A DNA stretch of 64,000 bases from Bufo bufo (taxonomy: Eukaryota; Chordata; Amphibia; Anura; Bufonidae). The position numbers and the translations under genes were made by a program. The notes under the pieces were generated by a model. It searched no databases. It was not told the origin of the DNA and saw only the letters and a list, made by a program, of their open reading frames with translations. This document shows positions 1-10,190 of the stretch, piece by piece. How positions within the stretch are numbered: the stretch's first letter is position 1; the number at the start of each line of letters is the position of its first letter. The stretch is taken from NCBI RefSeq assembly GCF_905171765.1, contig NC_053394.1:161231183-161295182 (forward strand), in the 5' to 3' direction.

Positions 1-975
1 TACCTTCCTTATGGTGGGGGTGATCAATGCATGGAACCAGTTTGTGGTGGTGAGGGGACAAAAAACACAAAACGTATGGTCCACAGTTTTGCCCCTATGG
101 AGAAACCCTAAACTCCCAGAATTGGCTTCTCTCTCAGACTGAGTTCTGGCTGCAGAGGGGGATTAAATACCTCACCCAATTGTATGATGAGGGGGTTTTT
201 AAGACTCCGCTCTACAGGCCGAATACAATATACCACACTCATCCCTCTTTAGGTTTTTCCAACTGAGGCATGTATGCGAGTCTCAATTTGGGGTGGGCCC
301 TTTGCGGCTGGAATATGGGGAGATAGAGAAAATTGCCAGGCGAGTAGAACATGGTAAAATGGTCTCTGCCTTCTATGGGACACTAATATCCTATCAACCT
401 TCGCCTATAACTAAAGCTTTCATCAAATGGAAAGAGGATATCACGAATTTAGACCTGCGGCAGGAGAGGGAATTAGCCTCTACATGGAGATCGGTGATTT
501 GTGCGCGGGATCAGCCGATTCAGGCTAAGTGGATACAGAGTATATTTGACTCCTGTGCGTCTAGCTCGCATATACAAACTCAGATATCTGTACCAGATGT
601 GGCATTGGCAAGGGAACGTTAATGCACATGATTTGGGAATGTCCAGTTATTGCAGACTTTTGGGAAGACGCACACAGATATCTCAATTCCAGACTGGGTC
701 TCCCGGCAGTTATATCCCCAGAATTAGTCTACTGGGCCTTGTCAACGACATTCCTACCAAATACACTACAATCCTTTATAGGTTACTACTATTCTATGCT
801 AGGAAGTCCATCCTGCTAAATTGGAAGCCTCCAAAGAGTCCCTCCTTATCCCACTGGACTCCACTCATCAATGCAACTTTACCCATGTACAAATTGACCT
901 TTGAAGCTAGGGGTACACCAGACAGGTTTGAAAAGATTTGGGGCCTCTGGTTGAGTGCCAACTCTGTATCGGAAT
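1..975 (+). pseudogene. L1 (Tx1-type) ORF2 3' remnant
   Basis: Decayed C-terminal part of an L1-like ORF2. Broken reading frames at about 293-622 and 622-819 read like the region downstream of reverse transcriptase in frog L1 elements. The block around 622-700 contains a His then Trp-Glu-Cys motif that parallels the C-terminal Cys/His knuckle of the intact L1 ORF2 at 53697-57455. Several stops and frame changes interrupt it, so it is not functional. It is truncated by the window edge on the left. In gene context it probably lies within GSTP intron 3, antisense to the gene. Confidence 0.7.
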
Positions 976-1089
976 AACTCAGACACAACTCTGGTGTCTG
1001 CAGGTTGCTGCCCGAGTGAATGCGGTGTGAATGTCTGACAGTCTTCGATAGCGACCAATTATATCCAGGACAACTAGGATTAAGAGTTA

Positions 1090-2515
1090 AAGGTGAAATG
1101 TACGGTTTCAACATCTTAATGTATACTGAACTCCAGGTGGCAGCCCTACAATCTGCTCTATAGAAGCGGAGGCCCTCTTCCCAGGAAGTAGAGACTGATC
1201 TAGTAGAGTGAGCCCTGAACCCTGATGGCAGAACAGTTCCCTTGGATGAGTTTATGCTAAGTAAATAGCTTGCCTTATCCATCTAGCAATAGTCTGGGAA
1301 GATGCAGCAGAGCCCTTCTTAGCACCCTGAAAGGAAATCAACAAACGGGAGAAGGACCTCCAGGGCTGTGTGACCTGCAGATATTGAATTCAACATCTCC
1401 TCACATCTAAACAATGGAACTCCGATTTTTTTTCTCTTTTTAGAGAAGCACAGAAGGAGGGAAGAACTATCTCTTGGGAACGGTGAAAAGAGGAAGACAC
1501 CTTTGGCAAAAGAAGGATCAGTAGAAATAACCACCCTAGCCAAGATTTTTAAGTAAGGCTGGTCAATGGAAAGAGCAGCAATCTCACTAAGGCCACTTTC
1601 ACACGGGCGAGTTTTCAGCACGGGTGCAATGCCTGAGGTGAACGCATTGCACCCCACTGAATCCGGACCCATTCACTTCAATGGGGCTGTTCAGATGAGC
1701 GGTGATATTCACGCATCACTTGTGCATTGTGTGAAAATCGCAGCATGCTCTATATTCTGCGTTTCACGCAATGCAGGCCCCATAGAAATGAATGGGTCTG
1801 CATGAAAAATCACAAGCAAGTGCTGATGCGGTGCGATTTTCACGCATGGTTGCTAGGAGATGATAGGGATGAAAGCAACTCGGACCCCATTAAAGTGTAT
1901 ACACTATAATTTTCCCTTATAACATGGTTATAAAGTAAAAATAATAGCATTCTAATACAGAATGCTTACTAAAATGTGGATTGAGGGGGGTTAAAAAAAT
2001 AAAAATAAACTCCCCTCATCCAATTGATCGCACAGCCGGCATAGTCTTCTTGCTTCTTTCAGGACCTTTGACATAAGCGCAGGTTCTGCTAAATGAAGAT
2101 AGGTCCTTTTGCAGGTCCTGAAAGCAGCAAGAAGACTATGCCAGCTGCGCGATCAATTGGATGAGGGGAGTTCATTTTTATTTTTTTAACCCCCCCCTCA
2201 ATCCACATTTTAGTAAGCATTCTGTATTAGAATGCTATTATTTTCCCTTTATAACCATGTTATAAGGGACTGCAAACAATAACCGACAGCAATTGCGTGC
2301 CTACTCGCACGGTTTTCCCCGCAATGCACACGCAACGCATCCGTAGCAAATCCGGGATGCCCGTGTGAAAGAGGCCCAACTCTTCTAGCAGAGGTCATCG
2401 CTAGGAGAAAAGCCAGCTTTAGGGAGAGCATCTTAAGGGAAATGCTGTTTATTGGCGCAAAAGGATCTGACATCAGGGCTGAAAGAACCAAGTTTAAATC
2501 CCAAGGAGGGATCCT
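1090..2515 (-). pseudogene. DIRS-like tyrosine recombinase remnant, split by a MITE
   Basis: Minus-strand pieces read as the YR-type tyrosine recombinase of a DIRS retrotransposon. From high to low coordinate they are a TSARRVG block (about 2380-2430), an AALSID block (about 1540-1590), a QTIARWIRQAI block (about 1270-1310) and a GFRAHSTRS block with the HxxR catalytic motif (about 1210-1225), followed by a CRAATWSS-like stretch. Such recombinases integrate circular cDNA without making target duplications. This copy is dead: the palindromic element at 1591-2376 splits it and there is a frameshift between the RWIRQAI and HSTR blocks. Other DIRS domains were not seen here. Confidence 0.75.
1591..2376. 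mobile_element. Palindromic MITE (Harbinger-like, about 786 bp)
   Basis: Near-perfect long inverted repeat. The left end GGCCACTTTCACACGGGC matches the reverse complement of the right end GCCCGTGTGAAAGAGGCC with one mismatch. The arms also share internal blocks, including a GATCAATTGGATGAGGGGAG segment. Flanking trinucleotides are TTA and TTG on the minus strand, consistent with a 3-bp target duplication with one mutation. It interrupts the DIRS recombinase codon series, which fixes both edges. Confidence 0.8.
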
Positions 2516-2603
2516 ATTTCTGCAAACTGGGGATAACTTAGAAACTGCAGTGATGAATCCTTAGGACAGGAAACAGAACTGGAGGTGGAGAGGGTGGTCC
2601 CTC

Positions 2604-2850
2604 TTAAAGGGTTTCTGTCACCTGAAAAATGGTATTAAGCTGGCTGACATTAGCGATGTGCTAATGTCAGCTGAACATACCTATACATACCTATATTAGA
2701 GCCATCTCACTGCCTGAAGCCATTGAGATTTTTTATAATATGCTAATTAGCCTCTAGGAGCGAGGGCGGGAAGGGGGGGGCATTGCATCTGCTCCTAGAG
2801 GCTGTTTGCCCACCTCTTCACGCCCTTCTCTTGATTGACAGGGCCAATAG
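2604..2850 (+). mobile_element. TTAA-type MITE fragment
   Basis: Starts with TTAAAGGGTTTCTGTCACC, the left terminus of a common anuran TTAA-flanked (piggyBac-like) non-autonomous family. The matching right terminus is missing. An internal inverted piece around CCTCTAGGAGC / GCTCCTAGAGG (about 2750-2805) forms a hairpin, so only part of the palindrome survives. Right edge uncertain. Confidence 0.55.
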
Positions 2851-3164
2851 ATACTCACACCAGGATGATCCTCCATTTTCCACAACACTAGTGCTTTACT
2901 CAGCAGTCTGAGATGTCAGTACTCAAGATACTTGCATTAACCCCTGCTGCACAGTTACTTTACCTCCAAGGAGGTCACCCCCTGGTCCATCACTGGTTCT
3001 GTACACCCTTCCAGCATACAGTCACCACACATCAAGTTTGCAGACTAGACCCTCATGCCACCTGTAGGTACAGTAGACTCCTGGTTGCCACTAGCTGTTA
3101 TGGTGACATCCTTGTCATCAACCATGAACTCTAGGAGCACACATGAGCAGTCCCCTCATCTGAA
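2851..3164. other. Unassigned intron 3 sequence
   Basis: No reading frame, repeat or structure that I can support. In context it lies within GSTP intron 3. Confidence 0.4.
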
Positions 3165-3430
3165 TTAAAGGCATTCTGTCACCACTAGTGAGCGTATACC
3201 ACTGCTCATATGGCACTGTAGGTCTCCTTGAGGGCATTCTAACCAGAACTGTAGAGGCAATCTAAATTTATTTGTGCCCCTAAAAAAAAAGATTTCATAA
3301 ATATGGCAATGAGCTTGTAAAAGAGTCCAAGGGGCGGAACTTATCGCTCATGGAGCCCGGCCGCACCCATTCTTAGAGAGCCCTGCTCCTTCCCTCATCT
3401 GCTATTCTTGATGTGCGGACATCACCCTGC
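3165..3430 (+). mobile_element. Second TTAA-type MITE fragment
   Basis: Begins TTAAAGGCATTCTGTCACC, a diverged form of the terminus seen at 2604. No right end was found. The interior includes a run of A and a GC-rich stretch. Called only on the terminus. Confidence 0.4.
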
Positions 3431-4387
<957 letters not shown>

Positions 4388-4471
4388 TTGTAGGTGCAGC
4401 TGACCGTAGTAGACCATCAATGTAAAAATGCTTTAAATGGTTTGGTTCTAAGAAAGAAAACCTCTACTTAC

Positions 4472-4507
4472 CTCTGGCATTAAAATAAGTGATGGTGTAT
4501 TCAGGCA
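4472..4507 (-). CDS. GSTP1: Glutathione S-transferase pi, coding exon 2
   Basis: A 36-nt micro-exon on the minus strand: TG (the end of a split start codon), eleven codons reading PEYTITYFNAR, and the first base of a Gly codon. Tyr at mature position 7 is the catalytic tyrosine of pi-class enzymes and Arg would be residue 11. The donor is GTAAGT and the acceptor is TTAG. Length and both intron phases equal those of mammalian GSTP1 exon 2, where the ATG is likewise split A|TG. The exon is abutted by a retroviral LTR: only 8 intronic bases (4508-4515) separate it from the provirus, so most of its native polypyrimidine tract now lies beyond 12944. This may impair its splicing. Confidence 0.93.
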
Positions 4508-4515
4508 CTAAAGAG
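4508..4515 (-). promoter_or_regulatory. Residual splice acceptor of GSTP exon 2
   Basis: On the minus strand these eight bases read CTCTTTAG, ending in the AG acceptor. The CTCT is the 4-bp retroviral target duplication. The rest of the original pyrimidine-rich tract is found on the far side of the provirus at 12945-12965, complement of AGAGCGAGAAGAGAGACAGG. Immediately upstream on the gene strand is now LTR sequence ending GCGACGACA, which is not pyrimidine-rich. Confidence 0.88.
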
Positions 4516-4919
4516 TGTCGTCGCAAAATCTACGACACAACTTCTTTTGTGTGGCTCCAAATCAGTTAGAATTATAAGTATGAGCTCATACAGCTTTCTC
4601 TAATGAGACCAATGCAGGCTGGTATCATGGAAAATATCTCATCCTTTATTACAGTTACATACACTTATATAGGCAACATGAGGTAGACAAATGGGTGGTC
4701 CTAGATGCAAGTTTATTGGCTCTGTGACAAAAAGGGAGTAGTTTACTAACTTTATTCCTGAGTTGATTGGCACATTTGAAAAATAGCAACTTAACTCCTC
4801 CTTTCTTTCACTAATTGTTCTTAGAACAAAGAGAATGTACATGAGGCTCCTAATTGACATTTGCCATCTAGTGGAGACAAATGTGTACTACAGGAGAAGT
4901 TAAAATCTTGACTCTCACA
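4516..4919 (-). repeat. 3' LTR of the provirus
   Basis: Runs TG...CA on the minus strand. A TATATAAG box lies at 4664-4671 and an AATAAA signal at 4645-4650 (both complement), with further AATAAA copies upstream in U3. It is identical to the 5' LTR except at two A/T substitutions, near 4670-4690 equivalents of TACATACA/TACAAACA and ATTGTTC/ATTGATC. Its end abuts the GSTP exon 2 acceptor. Confidence 0.95.
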
Positions 4920-4933
4920 AATCCCTCCTTTTT
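4920..4933 (-). promoter_or_regulatory. Polypurine tract
   Basis: Minus strand AAAAAGGAGGGATT immediately 5' of the 3' LTR, the expected primer for plus-strand DNA synthesis. Confidence 0.85.
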
Positions 4934-5083
4934 GCGGTAAATAGATACAAGATGAATAAGCAATGTGAGGTACTCTCCCAACGCCCTAAATGGCGAAGAG
5001 CTGGACTTTCCTTATTGCTTCACCAGGTCCCCCCAACTCCCTTTCGGGTTTGCCTTCATCTGGTTCTATTTATTCCGCAACTA

Positions 5084-6567
5084 TCAACAAGATTTCATTT
5101 GTTTTAGGACGGAATCGCGTTCCTCAAAGAGGTTCTCCAAATAATCTTTAGGTTTGTCAGTTTCACAATGCATGTACATGGTTGTTGCAGGTGTGGTTGA
5201 GTTGAACATTTTAAAAACAATTTTTCTAAAACAAGGAATCACACAACACCCTATTAATGCCACTACCACAAGTACTACCACCAGTGTCATTAACATATTG
5301 GCTAACACATTAGACCAGTTACCAAACCACTGTTCTAGCCATGAAGTAATGGGGTTGTTGATTCCAGAGTTTTCCTCTAGTTCATTCGATAAAGAAGTCA
5401 GTCCATTCAAAGCCTTTGTGATGCTTCCGTCAGGGGCAGTGTTGTTCGGAACGAAGGTGCAGCAGGAACTTCCGATCATCTTGCAGACGCCTCCTTTTTC
5501 CGCCAGGATCATGTCGAGGGCCAGTCGATTCTGTAACGCCATCACCGATGAAGAGCTCAGTTGTTCCGATATTCCTTTTACTGCATCTCGGGTATAATTT
5601 ACGAATCTCTGTTGATTATAATACAAATAGTTAATCCATCCTACATTTTTATTTACGCCAATTATTGGAAGTATTGATTCGAAACCAGCAGCTATCTGGT
5701 TTCTAGCCTTGAATTAATCAGGAACTCCTCTAGGGACTCCTATAGCATCTATGTATACATGAGAATCAAAAGCTGTAGGGAGTGACCTCCTTTGCCGTGA
5801 CCGGACATTGGCTTGCGTACTGACTTGCTCCCACTCAAGAGTCGAAAATAGAACAAATGGCATCAGCACCTTAATCAAGGTACATTGGCCAATCCATTCC
5901 ATTCGTATCCTGGGTCGGAGCTTCAGGTCTCCACACAACCACCAGATATCCGCATGTTGATAACCTTGGTGGACAAACCATTTGTCAGGGTAAGCATCAG
6001 AGTCACTACTTGTCTCATTTAGATAGATGTTATAGGAACAATATCCTGGAGGGAAAACACCAATGTCTTTGCCTGTACCGTTACGATTGAAACAGGTATA
6101 ATTTCCAGGGTATGGCGTTATACCGAAACCCATATGATCTTTATCATGAACAATAGGATAGAGTAATTCTAATGTCCTGCAGCGGGAGGTGTCATTACTG
6201 GGAATGGTTTCAGTGTACATCTTAAGGATGCACTTGAAACCCTCAGGATCGGTAACCTCACTCAAAGGGAAAGGTACCGTACCCAAATGAGGTCGAGCTG
6301 CAGCACATGCTATGCAGTTGGATCGCTTCTGGGAAAGAACCGTATAGCGGATCCATTCTAGCCATACATTTGTGTCTGAAAACCCTGTCTCTAAGGCCAT
6401 TTTGTCAATCATGGGTGAAGCTGTAGGAGATGTAATTGTATTCTGATTCCCTTGTATTAATAATGTTCTGAATATGGAATTTTGGATTTGTCTGACTGTG
6501 CATTTTCCCCTGTACAATATAAAATGAACAGTAAGACATGAAAAGATATTACGGCCCTTGCAGTCAT
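5084..6567 (-). pseudogene. env: Retroviral env, interrupted
   Basis: Envelope glycoprotein remnant with surface and transmembrane parts. An ATG at 6567-6565 overlaps the pol stop (ATGA) and opens a short hydrophobic, signal-peptide-like stretch, but the surface-subunit frame (6517-5717) is a different one, implying a frameshift near the N-terminus. The surface part has a CIAC (CXXC) motif, several N-glycosylation sequons and a furin-type RQRR site. About 20 residues after it an in-frame TAA (5714-5716) interrupts the protein. The same frame then continues to 5084 with an LQNRLALD heptad/immunosuppressive-type segment, a CX6CC motif, a hydrophobic membrane anchor and a cytoplasmic tail. With two breaks it should not yield a functional protein. 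Confidence 0.88.
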
Positions 6568-9500
6568 TCCAGCACTTGAGGTTCTGGTACTTTTTTGCAG
6601 TGTGATGCGTGGACCCAATTAGGCTTTCCTTCCAACTTGACAGCAGTGGCGGTGGTTAACAGTACTTGATGTGGACCCTCAAATCGTGGTTCTAGAACTT
6701 TCCGCACGTGTCGTTTCACCACTACCCAATCTCCTGGTTGTAGAGAATGAGTTGCCTCTATGCTGTCTGGATCTGGAAGAGAAGCAAAAACTTGGGAATA
6801 CACATTAGACAGTCTGTTTGTAAGACAGATAACGTACTTTGAAAGACTATTATGCTGCATCTGGAGTTGTTGTGGAAAATAGAGTCCTAGTCTAGGGGCA
6901 TTCCCAAAGAGTACTTCATATGGACTCAGGCCTGTCTTCCGGTTAGGTGTATACCGGATGGAGAAGAGTGCCAAGGGTAGACACTCTGTCCATGGCTTAT
7001 TCAGTTCAGCCATGGCCTTCTGTATTTTTGATTTAATTGTCCCGTTGAGTCGCTCTACTCTACCGCTGCTTTGTGGGTGATACGCAGTATGGAAGGCTTG
7101 TTCAATACCCAGGGCTCCCATAATTTCACGCATGACCTCCCCTGTAAAGTGAGAACCTCGGTCACTCTTAATTGTCTCTGGGACCCCATACCGGCAAACT
7201 ATCTCATTCAGAAGTTTCTTGGCTGTGTTTTGTGCAGTGGCTTTGGCCACAGGATAGGCCTCTGGCCACCCTGAAAACAGATCTACACATACCAAGACGT
7301 ATTCTAGGGTCCCCACTTTGGGTAGTTGGATGTAATCTATTTGCAGTCTTTGGAAGGGAAAATCGGGCCTGGGAGTGTGCCTCAAAGGTGTTTTTACTGT
7401 CCTTCCTATGTTGTGATGTGCACAAATCATACAAGCCTGAGTGAATTTGGCTGCAGTTACACTGAATCCTGGGGCATACCAGTGACTATTAACAAGAGCA
7501 GTCATGGCAGTTTTGGACAGGTGAGTATTCCCATGAGTGGCCTGGGCTGTGACTGGGAACAAAGCACGGGGCAAACACAGCTTTCCTCTAAGTTGCCATG
7601 TTCCTTTTGGGGTCATCACAGCTCCTTTCTCTATCCATACTGCCTTTTCCTCAGTGGTTGCTTGAGACTGTAAGGTTTTTAATGTTTCATAGTTGACTGG
7701 CAGGGAAATTTGCTCTTGTACTACTGCTATCCCTACAGGATCATCTCTGGGTTTCTGTGCAGCAGCTTTTGCTGCCAGATCAGCTCGATGATTTCCCCGA
7801 GCTTCAAGGGTTTTTCCTGACGAATGGCCTTTAATTTTCATAATGGCCACCCTCGTTGGCAACAGCAGAGCACCCATTAAGGCTTTCACCCCTTTGCCAT
7901 TTTTAATTGGCTTGCCATTTGCTGTAAGGAAGTCTCTAGCCTTCCAAATTGGACCATAATCATGGGTGATCCCAAAAGCATACCTGGAATCTGTATAGAT
8001 GTTTGCAGTTTTTCCCTCCGCATACCTGCAGGCCTCTTCCAAAGCCTTAAGTTCAGCTTCCTGTGCAGACATGTGAGAGGGCAGTGATTCCGCTTTTATT
8101 GTATCGTGCTGAGTGACAACTGCATACCCAGTATAAAACTTCCCCTGGACACCATACCGCGATCCATCCACAAAGAGCTCTAAATCTGGGTTTTCTAAGG
8201 GAGTATCTACCACGTGATCAAACCCTGCTGTCTCTTGGGACATTAATTGGAGACAGTCGTGTTTATCTTCCAGGTCAGGAAGATATTCAGCTAGATGACT
8301 CATACTACTACTCCCTCCCCCCTCCAGAGGCAGCAGAGTAGCTGGATTCAAAGTTGTGCACCTTCTGATGATGACATTTGGTGGCATAAGTAGTGCACAT
8401 TCTAGTCTAAGGTGTCTGGCAGTGGACAGGTGTTTAGGCTGTACTTGTGTGAGAATGGCCGAGATGTCATGAGGGACAAAAACAGTGATTGGATAATTGA
8501 GCACAATCTCAGAGCTTTTGTCAAGCATGAGTTGTACAGCCACTACCGCACGGACACAAGATGGCGCTCCTCTAGCCACTGGATCGAGTCTGGCAGAGTA
8601 ATACGCCACTGGACGCTGTTGGCCAGCCCTAGCTTGGGTGAGAACAGCTGAAGCATGGCCAAGACATTCAGTGCAATAAAGTCTGAAATCTTTATTGTAG
8701 TCCGGTAGACCCAATGCTGGTGTGGAACTGATGACTAGTTTTAATGTATGAAAGTTCTCCACGGCCTTATCTGTCAATGAAAAAGGAAGAGAGGTGAGAC
8801 AATCATACAAGGGTTGCAAAAGAGCAGAGGCATTTCTGATCCAAGGCCTACAGTATGAGACTAGACCCAAATAAATTCTCAGAGCCCCCACAGTAGTAGG
8901 CAAAGGAATTTGTTCAACTGCAGTTATACGGTCTGGGGTGAGATGTCTAATCCCAGCAGATATACAGTGCCCTAGAAAGGTGACAGTGGTACAACAAAAT
9001 TGAAGCTTCTTGCGGGAAGCTTTACAGCCATTTGCAGCCAGGAAGGTGAGAAGAGACAACGAAGTTTGTTTACACACCTCCTCTCCCGGGCAGCAAAGAA
9101 GTAAGTCATCTATATATTGGAGTAAGACAACTCCTTCAGATGGAATGGGCCAATCTGCTAAAACCTGGGCTAAGGCAGTACTGTACATACTGGGGGAATT
9201 ATGTGCACCTTGTGCTAAGACCGTCCAGGTGTATTGCTTCCTGTCATGTGTGAAAGCAAAAAGATATCTGCAATCTGGATGTAATGGAACTGAGAAAAAT
9301 GCATTTGCAAGATCCACCACAGTAAAATGGGTGGCGCTGTGGGGAATCTGTGCCAGCAACGTATGTGGGTTTGGTACCACAGGGGTATTAAAAACTGTAG
9401 CCTCATTAACAGCCCTAAGATCATGTACCATTCTATACTGCACTGGCTGACCTTTTTCCCCCCTTTTCTTAATGGGGTACAAGGGAGTGTTACATGGAGA

Positions 9501-10187
9501 GGTGGTTTCAATTAGTACCCCATTATTGACAAAATCACGTACTATTTTGGTGATGGCATCCGTTTGTTGTATACTGAGGGGATATTGTGCCTTCCGAGGT
9601 AAAGGAGCACCAGGTTTACGTTCTATCATCATTGGAGGGACAGATAAACGGCCAACATCTGTAGGTCCGGAGGCCCACAGATGTGCAGGTAATTGTTGCA
9701 GCAGAAGGGACACGCCCTCTTCAGAGAGTGTAGACACGTACATGTGGAATGGATTATAATCACAGGCTGCTAAGAGACATATATCCTCTTCTACTAGTTT
9801 GCCTTGTAACTTCACAGTACAATCAGGAAGATATGTTATCTGCGCATATATTCTCTGCAAAAAATCTGCTCCTAGCAAATTAACAGGGGCGGTGTCACTG
9901 ACTAAGAGGCGACTTAGCATTTGTTGGTTTGGGACAAATGCAATTTGTATTGGCTTTGTGAGAGGAGTAGGAACCTCATTACCATCTACCCCTACACATG
10001 GAATACTATCTTCAGACATGAGGGATCTTTTTACGTGTTTGCTGCGAATAACAGTTTTGGCTGCTCCAGTGTCAATCAAAAAGGGGATGGGCTCCCCCCC
10101 ATTGATTGCCAAGGAGACAACTGGGGCAGGCCCTAAGGTTTGAATTTTTAGTAGGGGCACAGCATTTGACTCTGGATTGCCAACTCC
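6564..10187 (-). CDS. pol: Retroviral pro-pol, uninterrupted (protease, RT, RNase H, integrase)
   Basis: One open frame of about 1,200 codons in the same frame as the end of gag, so it would be made by readthrough of the UAG at 10188-10190. Counting from the GTG at 10160, the protease active site DTGA is near residue 30. Reverse transcriptase has YIDD near residue 350. RNase H has a VDGS aspartate near 663 and a YTDSRYA motif near 720. Integrase follows with an HHCC zinc region, catalytic Asp in QIDYIQ (about 940), Asp in SDRG (about 998) and Glu in RVERLNG (about 1034), and a basic GPY/F-like C-terminal region. It ends in TGA overlapping the env ATG. No inactivating lesion was seen, in contrast to gag and env. 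Length and order are normal for gammaretroviral pro-pol. Confidence 0.93.
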   Translation of the reverse strand, partial: GVGNPESNAVPLLKIQTLGPAPVVSLAINGGEPIPFLIDTGAAKTVIRSKHVKRSLMSEDSIPCVGVDGNEVPTPLTKPIQIAFVPNQQMLSRLLVSDTAPVNLLGADFLQRIYAQITYLPDCTVKLQGKLVEEDICLLAACDYNPFHMYVSTLSEEGVSLLLQQLPAHLWASGPTDVGRLSVPPMMIERKPGAPLPRKAQYPLSIQQTDAITKIVRDFVNNGVLIETTSPCNTPLYPIKKRGEKGQPVQYRMVHDLRAVNEATVFNTPVVPNPHTLLAQIPHSATHFTVVDLANAFFSVPLHPDCRYLFAFTHDRKQYTWTVLAQGAHNSPSMYSTALAQVLADWPIPSEGVVLLQYIDDLLLCCPGEEVCKQTSLSLLTFLAANGCKASRKKLQFCCTTVTFLGHCISAGIRHLTPDRITAVEQIPLPTTVGALRIYLGLVSYCRPWIRNASALLQPLYDCLTSLPFSLTDKAVENFHTLKLVISSTPALGLPDYNKDFRLYCTECLGHASAVLTQARAGQQRPVAYYSARLDPVARGAPSCVRAVVAVQLMLDKSSEIVLNYPITVFVPHDISAILTQVQPKHLSTARHLRLECALLMPPNVIIRRCTTLNPATLLPLEGGGSSSMSHLAEYLPDLEDKHDCLQLMSQETAGFDHVVDTPLENPDLELFVDGSRYGVQGKFYTGYAVVTQHDTIKAESLPSHMSAQEAELKALEEACRYAEGKTANIYTDSRYAFGITHDYGPIWKARDFLTANGKPIKNGKGVKALMGALLLPTRVAIMKIKGHSSGKTLEARGNHRADLAAKAAAQKPRDDPVGIAVVQEQISLPVNYETLKTLQSQATTEEKAVWIEKGAVMTPKGTWQLRGKLCLPRALFPVTAQATHGNTHLSKTAMTALVNSHWYAPGFSVTAAKFTQACMICAHHNIGRTVKTPLRHTPRPDFPFQRLQIDYIQLPKVGTLEYVLVCVDLFSGWPEAYPVAKATAQNTAKKLLNEIVCRYGVPETIKSDRGSHFTGEVMREIMGALGIEQAFHTAYHPQSSGRVERLNGTIKSKIQKAMAELNKPWTECLPLALFSIRYTPNRKTGLSPYEVLFGNAPRLGLYFPQQLQMQHNSLSKYVICLTNRLSNVYSQVFASLPDPDSIEATHSLQPGDWVVVKRHVRKVLEPRFEGPHQVLLTTATAVKLEGKPNWVHASHCKKVPEPQVLE

Positions 10188-10190
10188 CTA
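10178..10190 (-). promoter_or_regulatory. Gag-pol UAG readthrough site
   Basis: The gag terminator TAG is followed by GGAGTTGG and the frame stays open into protease. Gammaretroviruses such as murine leukaemia virus make Gag-Pol by suppressing a UAG followed by G-rich sequence. Frame continuity is seen; function is inferred. Confidence 0.7.

Noticed and set aside
6564..10160. Plus-strand open frames across the pol gene
   Set aside because: They are antisense shadows of a well-supported pol reading frame.
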